A DNA stretch of 64,000 nt from Isoetes taiwanensis (Eukaryota; Streptophyta; Lycopodiopsida; Isoetales; Isoetaceae), in NCBI GenBank assembly GCA_021234155.1, contig JAJEKV010000404.1, forward strand, positions 124,001 to 188,000. The letters are read 5' to 3'. Positions 57,656 through 64,000 of this stretch are shown piece after piece (the stretch's first letter is position 1; every line of letters begins with the position of its first letter). The translations under genes and the position numbers were made by a program. The notes under the pieces were generated by a model. It worked only from the letters and a program-made list of their open reading frames with translations, did no database searches and was not told the origin of the DNA.

Positions 57656-59896
57656 CGGAAGCATTTTTAAGATCCGTTTATATCTAATTGCCAAGCACAA
57701 ATCTAAATGATAAGAGTTTTCAAATTATATTATTTGGTGTGCCCGACTATTCATTCAATTGGAATCTATACATGCAAATGACTTATCAATGGGTTTAAGA
57801 CAATAAACATCCCTGTAGCTAATTATCTACAAATGTCAACCGCACTGCATTATAACTGTGTTCATCAGCATTAAACCAAAGGCTCTACAGAAACTAATGG
57901 ATGACGTATTTCGAAAAAGCTGCTTGCTATATACTCACAAAAGATCAAATTATGTGCATTCTGTCTGTGCTATCCAATTGTTCTGATATGGCGTATCCCT
58001 GGGATCTCAACTAGTCATGCTTACAGATGTACAGAATCCAAAACCCCAAAACCAGATTTACAATGCTGAAACAACTTTAATACCATACTGAAATGGCTCA
58101 AATTATTATTCTTAGAAGTCAAGCATGGAAATATTCTAAAAACATATGTACATCAAATATTCCTCTATAAAATTTGCTGCCCTTGTTATAAGTCTGTAAG
58201 GATTGTTGCTAAAAACATGCAGATACTAGCTTGCCAAATCATTTTTAGGCTGCCATGCAGCAATCTCGTGCAAATAAATGCAGCACAAGGGTAGACTACA
58301 TGACATGGCATGCCTGCTCTTACTTTCTAACACATGATGCACCAAATCGTTGATACTCTACCACTGTAACTAAACAAACCTCTATGAAGTTTCCTCTAAC
58401 CATTTGGCGTAGTACAGGGCATGCCTGTTGTATATGCTTTCAGTCTTAACAGCATGGTTTGTTCACATCACTACCTGTATATCATAATAGTTTGCTGTCA
58501 CTACACATTTTGAATAATCATAAGCATATACAACTGTCATAATTGCTGCTACACATCAAAAAAATTCTGAACTCATATAATTGCTGCTCAACATATTAAT
58601 TTATTGATAGGGCAAAACAAGGCATTATGTTGCAACTCAACATACATGTTGAATTCATAACAAAAATTGAGAGCAGGTTACTTGCCTTACATAATGGATA
58701 TCCGCTGCGTTCTTAAGATCGTATTAACTTACTATTTTGCTAATAGCAATACTGATTCTCATGGCTCGTATAGATCAGTAAAGTCCATTCACAAAATCTG
58801 TGAAAGTGGATCAGCAGAAAACTCAAGGCCTGCAGAAAGCGGTTCTAATTATGGAGAATTAAAAGAGGTCAAAATATGTGACAGTGGTACTTTCAGTTCA
58901 GAAAAGTCAGAAGAAAAGACAAATAAGAGCACTTGATCTAAAAAGCTAATAACGTGGAAAATACTTCAGATGTAACAGGAAGTATGATGTTAGTAATGGT
59001 TTATGGATTTGCATTTTAAACTTGAGAAGGAACTTGGCTGTTGTCGATCTTCTTCCTTGAATTGCTAGGCTCTATAGAAATTACTCGTATATCAGACCAT
59101 GATTGCATTAAGATCCAAAGAAGCATGCTATATATTACGTGAACAAACCTTTACAATGAATACTGTTTGGCAGAAGGATATGATTACCTCACTCAAGAGT
59201 TGTCTTAAAGCATTTCTAATTTCATAAGAAATTGGAATTCTTGATGATAAGCATGCCTTCATGTTGCACTTGTTGAAACATCTAAAGTGCTTCCCATAAC
59301 TAGTCCCTGTTGAGCATAAGCCATGATCTTACATATTCTCTATATACTTTATATTGAAGATAAAGTTGCTGCTTATAGATTTCTACAGTTTATACACATT
59401 CCAATAAGTCTAAAAGAATCAATTTCAAGTTGGGTACCTGTAATGAGTGTGTGCGTTCAGTCAGTGCTTCGTGGAAAGCACACACATTCAAAATGGTCAC
59501 AAACGTACTTGGTCTTGGCCAGACTCCGTCCATCTGCATGTTAAAGTTCAAGAGCCATATCCAATTTCCCATGTCCACCGTAAGATACAATGATGGCGGT
59601 TCAACGAGGCAACTCAGTAACAGATTTTGATTCTTCGGATAGACTTCTAATTGCCAGCATAAGAGCGTAGTTCCACCGCAACTTTTCCGGGTTTTTAATC
59701 AAACTTGTGATGCCCATCTTCTATTCTTCCATTCTGCGCCGGGTTTTCAAGATTGAGGAAGATTTTTTTTTTTCATTTCTGTGATTTGCATCCAACATTC
59801 GAAAAGGGCAGAAAAAAAATGAAAAGGTCGAATATCGAGACACGTCAGCAGCCTTTTACGATGCTATATTAGAACTCGTTTAGGGTTGGGGTTTGT
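57656..59896. other. Mostly non-coding; one ORF without recognised domain
   Basis: The plus-strand open stretch 58667-58936 (serine- and glutamate-rich end, SEEKTNKST) starts without ATG. It follows a potential acceptor (GAGAGCAG at 58668-58675), so a terminal exon is possible. The function is unknown. The last 120 bp before 59897 should hold the leader of the next ORF. Confidence 0.3.
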
Positions 59897-60313
59897 ATGA
59901 CGGAGGACGCAGTCAAGATGGGAGACGCAGTCAAGGTTAAGGTCAGCAGGAAACGAGTCGAACGATCAAAGCTGGTTACAATGGCATTTGATAATCTCAG
60001 AATCTCAAATGCTCAAGAAGAAGACGAAGAAGAACTGAACACTAGAAAACGAGCAAGGTTTAGTGCTGAAAAGAAAACAATTCAAATCGAAGAACGACAA
60101 GAAGAGCTCTATTGCGGCAACAAAAGAGGAAGGTCAACAGACAAACCAGAGACAGAGCTAGAGCTGCCAAGCAAAAGAAGAGGGTGCCCTCTTTGTGACA
60201 ATGGTTGCCACCCAAAATTTGGTAGGGCTGGTCAACTCCGACATGCATGGAATGAAATTTGGTATGATTTTGATCGCTCATATTGCGTCCCCAAATTAAC
60301 CCTACACGGCTGA
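59897..60313 (+). CDS. Small basic, possibly nuclear protein of unknown function
   Basis: Intronless ORF of 138 codons with ATG in a CCTA-rich leader (TTTAGGGTTGGGGTTTGT). The sequence is strongly charged: KVKVSRKRVERSK (about residues 13-25), an acidic patch EEDEEE (about 41-46), then NTRKRARF (about 48-55), and a basic KRRGCPLCDNGC near residues 92-103. There are two nuclear-localisation-like basic clusters and a CxxC..C pattern. Composition is even across the ORF and its CAG/CTG content is normal. No family is recognised. It may be a real small gene, or a first exon. Confidence 0.45.
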   Translation: MTEDAVKMGDAVKVKVSRKRVERSKLVTMAFDNLRISNAQEEDEEELNTRKRARFSAEKKTIQIEERQEELYCGNKRGRSTDKPETELELPSKRRGCPLCDNGCHPKFGRAGQLRHAWNEIWYDFDRSYCVPKLTLHG

Positions 60314-60955
60314 TGCTGCTGAAAAAAGACTAATGGCACATCGTGGCCAAGATAAAAAGACCAATTACTTGTATATACGATATGTAAATGATTTGTACAT
60401 ACATGTGGTTTTAAGTGTGTGTTAACACTAATTGGCTTGTATTCAATTGTATAAAATGAAATGAGCACATTCTCTTTCCTGAACTTGTATAAGTTTTATT
60501 GCGTTAGCCCTGCTAGAGATTCACTTTTCCTAGTTGTTCTTATAGAAGAATGACATTTGCATGAATTCGCAAAGGCAGATGATAGAGTTCACATTCTGCA
60601 GCAAGTATGCCTCACACTAAACTATACAGATGCATACAACTATCTTATACATCAGGTGCCTTCAGCTTTTTATTATGGTATACATAATGCCCATGGCCAT
60701 AATTTCAGGGCTACATAATAATGACCCAAAATGCTACATGATAGGTGCTCCTATCACTCTGCATTGAATCATGTTATATTCGATGTATCTTCAACTTTCA
60801 TTATGATTAGCTAACTTTTTTAAATAAGATATGTGTGTATATGAATATTACAATCGTGCAGTAAGAGCTATGCACTTCTGTCTATTCGAAGAAAGAAAGA
60901 AATCTAAATATTTTGGTAATTAGCCATTGTTTCTCTCTGCAAAGATTATGGACTC
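60314..60955. other. 3' flank of the small ORF, non-coding
   Basis: AT-rich, no ORF or repeat of note. Likely 3' UTR and spacer. Confidence 0.4.
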
Positions 60956-61635
60956 CTTATCCCGAGGGACAGGATGAGCACATGAATGAGCGCTTTGCTA
61001 CCACTCTGTGGAATGCAGCCACTCTTGCGAAGCCTAAAACAGAGCATTATCGCACGCAGGTTAATTCAGCGCTGGAACATAGCCCACACTAGGGCTTGAA
61101 AGCACATATATCTATGAAGAAACGGAGAGCTATTGCCTCCATGAGGACGGGGTCCCATCATCTCAGAATTGAAACAGGTCGCTGGAATACAGATGGAGGG
61201 CAGAGAATTCCCTGACATGAGAAATACGTCAGTGTTTCTGCATGCAAACAGTAGAGGATAAGCACCATGTTCTGCAGGAGTGTCCGGCATATACACACAT
61301 CCGAGCAGCACATGCGGATCTCAGATGCTCTGAGACACCATTGCATCATTTGCTGGCATCGTCGATGGTTGCACGTCTTGCGTCCTACATTTTGCAGATC
61401 TCCACCGTCAGAGTATCCATTGCATGACAGGGGATCTCAGAGCCTACTACCAGGATTTTTCTTCCCACGTGGGGGTTTTTTCATCCCAGTAGTAAGGACA
61501 CATTGTATAGTAACATTTGTATTTTTGGTGTGGTTTTTATCTGCTTTGTGTAGTGCATGTACCGACTCATAGGCTGGTTTGGCCTCCGCAGACATTAAAA
61601 TATATTTCCTTCCTTCCTTCCTTCCCTCCTTCCTT
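60956..61635 (+). mobile_element. LINE 3' fragment with (TTCC)n tail
   Basis: Plus-strand translation gives the RT-tail region KPKTEHYRTQVNSALEHSPH (about 61031-61090), then KKRRAIASMRTGSHHLRIET (about 61115-61175). In the next frame come VEDKHHVLQECPAYTHIRAA and HADLRCSETPLHHLLASS. This is the C-terminal zinc-binding-like domain (HHL...H..C..Y) of a LINE reverse transcriptase, 5'-truncated. The 3' end is a TTCC repeat at about 61604-61635. It is related to the fragment at 44610-45184 but ends in a different short repeat. Confidence 0.7.
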
Positions 61636-63150
61636 TTAAATCAACCTTGAGCATTAACTCCCTACTAATTAGCAGTAAAGCGAAGTGTTGGGTGGAGGTT
61701 ATAAGGAGAAGGGGGAATGGATCTCGACGCCAGATCCAAAGTGTTTTTTGTTCTTTACTTCCTAGTCAGTTATCACATTATAGGAGCTTTTAACGATAAT
61801 CCTATTGTCTAGATGGATTTTGAATTAATTATTTTGGAATGAAAAAGATATCTGATACAATTATATTTCTTTTGATCATGGGTTCAAACATATTTGCAGC
61901 TAATGAATTGACTTTTCAAGCGATTGATATTACAAGGATCATGAAGTACAGAAATTTGTCTTATATACATCAATATGTTGGCAAGAACATGATTGTGTAT
62001 GATCCATTTTTTGTATGAGTATAGGCATACACTTGTTATTACCACCATTACCATTGCAAGAAAACTAGTTAGTCTGGCAGTCATCAAAATATTTATAGGC
62101 CCAAATGTTGCCAACATCTTTCTTGGTAGGCCTTGTGGCAATGTTGACATCCTAATGCAGAGATGTAACGCAATGTGAACACAAAACCATTTGACGAATT
62201 GACGTTATAAGCATGACTGAAGTGTAACTTGCTGAGATAGTTGTACCTCATGGTAAAGGTGCTTGTAGCGAATATTGATATTTGGCCAAATAATTGTACC
62301 CCATTGTATCGTATATGTATAATTTTCTAAGACAAAACATTATTCTAGAGATATAAAAATCTAGATTGAGAGAATGTTGGGCATATGGGAAGATCATATC
62401 TGTAAAAAGCAATATTTTTTGTTTAAGACTGAGGATCCTATCATGCTTTTGTAGGTTGTAGATGGGAAATCATTGGAAATCTCGTAAATCTTATTTTAAA
62501 AGCAATATGACAAGAGAGTTGCATGTTCTAGAATCTAGTGTAGATAGCTAGGACAGTATCTACTAGGTGCTTCTGTTATTTTACCCTTGGCCAATAGTCT
62601 ATAGCCAACATATCTAGCTTAACAAAGTAGATAATTGCATATAGCCACTGTACGTCCAAATATACACGATTTTGGTGCTTACTTCCACGGGAATTTCATG
62701 TCAAAAAGAGAATACAATAGAATAGAATAGATGTGAAGCGACGTTTCAACAACATGTGAAAGAATTGTCATGCAATCTATAAACTATAACATGAATTGAA
62801 AAGGACGAAGCATTTTCAAAGTTGTGAAGATGCAAGTTCAAATATCCAACTCATTGAATACTCCATAGCATCCCGTGAATTACAGTCCATATAGCTTTAG
62901 TGAGCATAGATAACCGTAGAACTAACAAGTGAGTTGCCTTTGACTGCACAATAACATTCGGTTTTTGGAAGCTTGCTATAAATGTCAAAATCAATTTTCT
63001 ACCATCACACCTATGGATAGCCTTCCTTATAGATCACTTTCTTTTTCCATGTATGTACTTTCCATGTTACAATAAAAAAACCACTGAAGGACAAAGATCA
63101 TGTACAAAAGTTCAAAAACACGTTAGATTTTATTTTCTTAATGTAAGACC
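61636..63150. repeat. Non-coding region with a short (AATAG)n repeat
   Basis: AT-rich. AATAG/AATAC units lie at about 62711-62731. Overlapping open stretches at 61884-62178 on opposite strands are not convincing genes. Confidence 0.4.
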
Positions 63151-64000
63151 CCTTTTGGAACTAAACTCCGGCAGGTGAAATACATGAATGTAGTTGGTCA
63201 GATTGCAACGGGGTTGGGCTCATTGGAAAGCTTATTCCGAGCTCTTTTCAACGGTGTATAATATCAATACTTTTGAATCGGTTTTGCCGATCACGTAATT
63301 GGCATTTTAGGGATTTGTGTATAGGATGGGACATCCTAAAAAGGAGAGATAAGATCTGAGGGAAAAGGAGCTCTCAAGGAGGTGGGCTCAAAGGCTGATT
63401 CCGCTCCCGGAGGCAAATAAATCTGTGGCGGAGCAATGTCAAGAAGGTAAAATGAATGTAAAAAGGCGGGGCAAGGAGGTTCTTCTGAAGACATCTCGGA
63501 TGACACCTCGGATGGGGACTCTGGTACTTGCCCGGAATCTCTAGAGGCGAGGCAACTGATTTGGGGCTGAAAGGCTGACATATCCGGAGGGCTTGGGCTG
63601 TCATTGGGGCTGATTCTGTGAGGTTGTAGCCATCGGATGCAAGCGGCGAGGGACGGCGGCGAGTTTTGATTACTATAATTATACGGATTCTTGGGAGGAG
63701 AGATGCTAATGGGTCAATTGCTACGGTGATGACGGGGCTACTAGAATCCACGGGCGATCCGGGAAGGAAGCGGAAGCGAGCAAGAAAGGAGGCGGCAGCC
63801 CATCGAATTACAAATGCTTAGGCTTTTGCAAAGGTATGAATGAGTCTTTGTGTTCTTTAAAGAGTGAAAATGTAGAGCTAAAAGCGGCTGACTAGCAAGC
63901 GTATCGAGAGACAAAGGAGTCATAGATCAAAGTGAGACTTGAATAGGGGCTCAAATGATGGTTTTCAAGGAGCAATTGATGCTTTGAATGAGAAAATGGA
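63151..64000 (+). other. Unresolved, possibly the start of a coding or LTR-element region
   Basis: At about 63200-63290 the phrase TTGGAAAGCTTATTCCGAGC, with TTTTCAACGG, resembles a sequence seen in many plant retroelement leaders. A related phrase lies at about 10213-10262 inside the non-autonomous LTR element. After about 63300 the sequence is GC-richer and poor in CAG/CTG, as in the 1-5.7 kb region. A basic open piece (GDPGRKRKRARKEAAAHR, about 63755-63810) is followed by a possible donor at 63832. The window ends before this can be resolved. Confidence 0.25.

Noticed and set aside
1-64000. tRNA, rRNA or other structural RNA genes
   Set aside because: No cloverleaf, A/B boxes with proper spacing, or rRNA-like conserved blocks were noticed by eye; a covariance search was not possible.

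Overview
This window is nuclear DNA of a land plant. Its genes have spliced GT/AG introns and it is rich in plant transposable elements: Ty3/gypsy and LINE retrotransposons, a hAT transposon and MITEs. One intact gene encodes a plant-type peroxisomal enoyl-CoA isomerase. The species cannot be named from the sequence. A non-model, repeat-rich genome such as a fern or gymnosperm is a guess only.

Layout. 1-5.7 kb: a diverged gene region with remnants of an FCP1-type (HAD) phosphatase domain, threaded with many copies of a TCTCGACTCGCGAGTCGAGA-like palindrome and two tandem repeats. 7.5-14.2 kb: a 5'-truncated LINE (LINE A) split at its RT YADD motif by a 3.9-kb non-autonomous LTR element, which carries a MITE and a minisatellite. 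15.1-39.3 kb: a second LINE (LINE B) with a 16-bp target duplication. It is split by a 20.5-kb tandem array of a Ty3/gypsy element (LTR-internal-LTR-internal-LTR-gag stub-partial LTR) bounded by one 5-bp duplication, GGAAG. 40.5-43.6 kb: a ten-exon enoyl-CoA delta isomerase gene ending in the peroxisomal signal SKL. 44.2-46.2 kb: a MITE with a perfect 20-bp palindrome and a LINE tail fragment. 50.26-52.62 kb: a complete but internally deleted hAT element with 19-bp terminal repeats and a perfect 8-bp duplication, TATGCATG. 54.6-54.9 kb: a leucine-rich-repeat pseudogene on the minus strand. 57.3-57.7 kb: microsatellite and minisatellite. 59.9-60.3 kb: one uncharacterised intronless ORF. 60.96-61.64 kb: a second LINE tail fragment with a (TTCC)n end. 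The rest is mostly unassigned non-coding DNA.

Three things stand out. First, the gypsy element encodes an archaeal-type RNase H between protease and reverse transcriptase, whereas the usual plant (Tat) position is after the RT-linked RNase H. Second, it forms a tandem array whose units share LTRs inside a single target duplication. Third, where the near-identical units differ, and where their frames break, the changes cluster at CAG/CTG (CHG) sites. This suggests base-calling error at methylated cytosines rather than true decay, so frameshifts in the repeats, and probably in the 1-5.7 kb region, should not be read as pseudogenisation without read-level checks.
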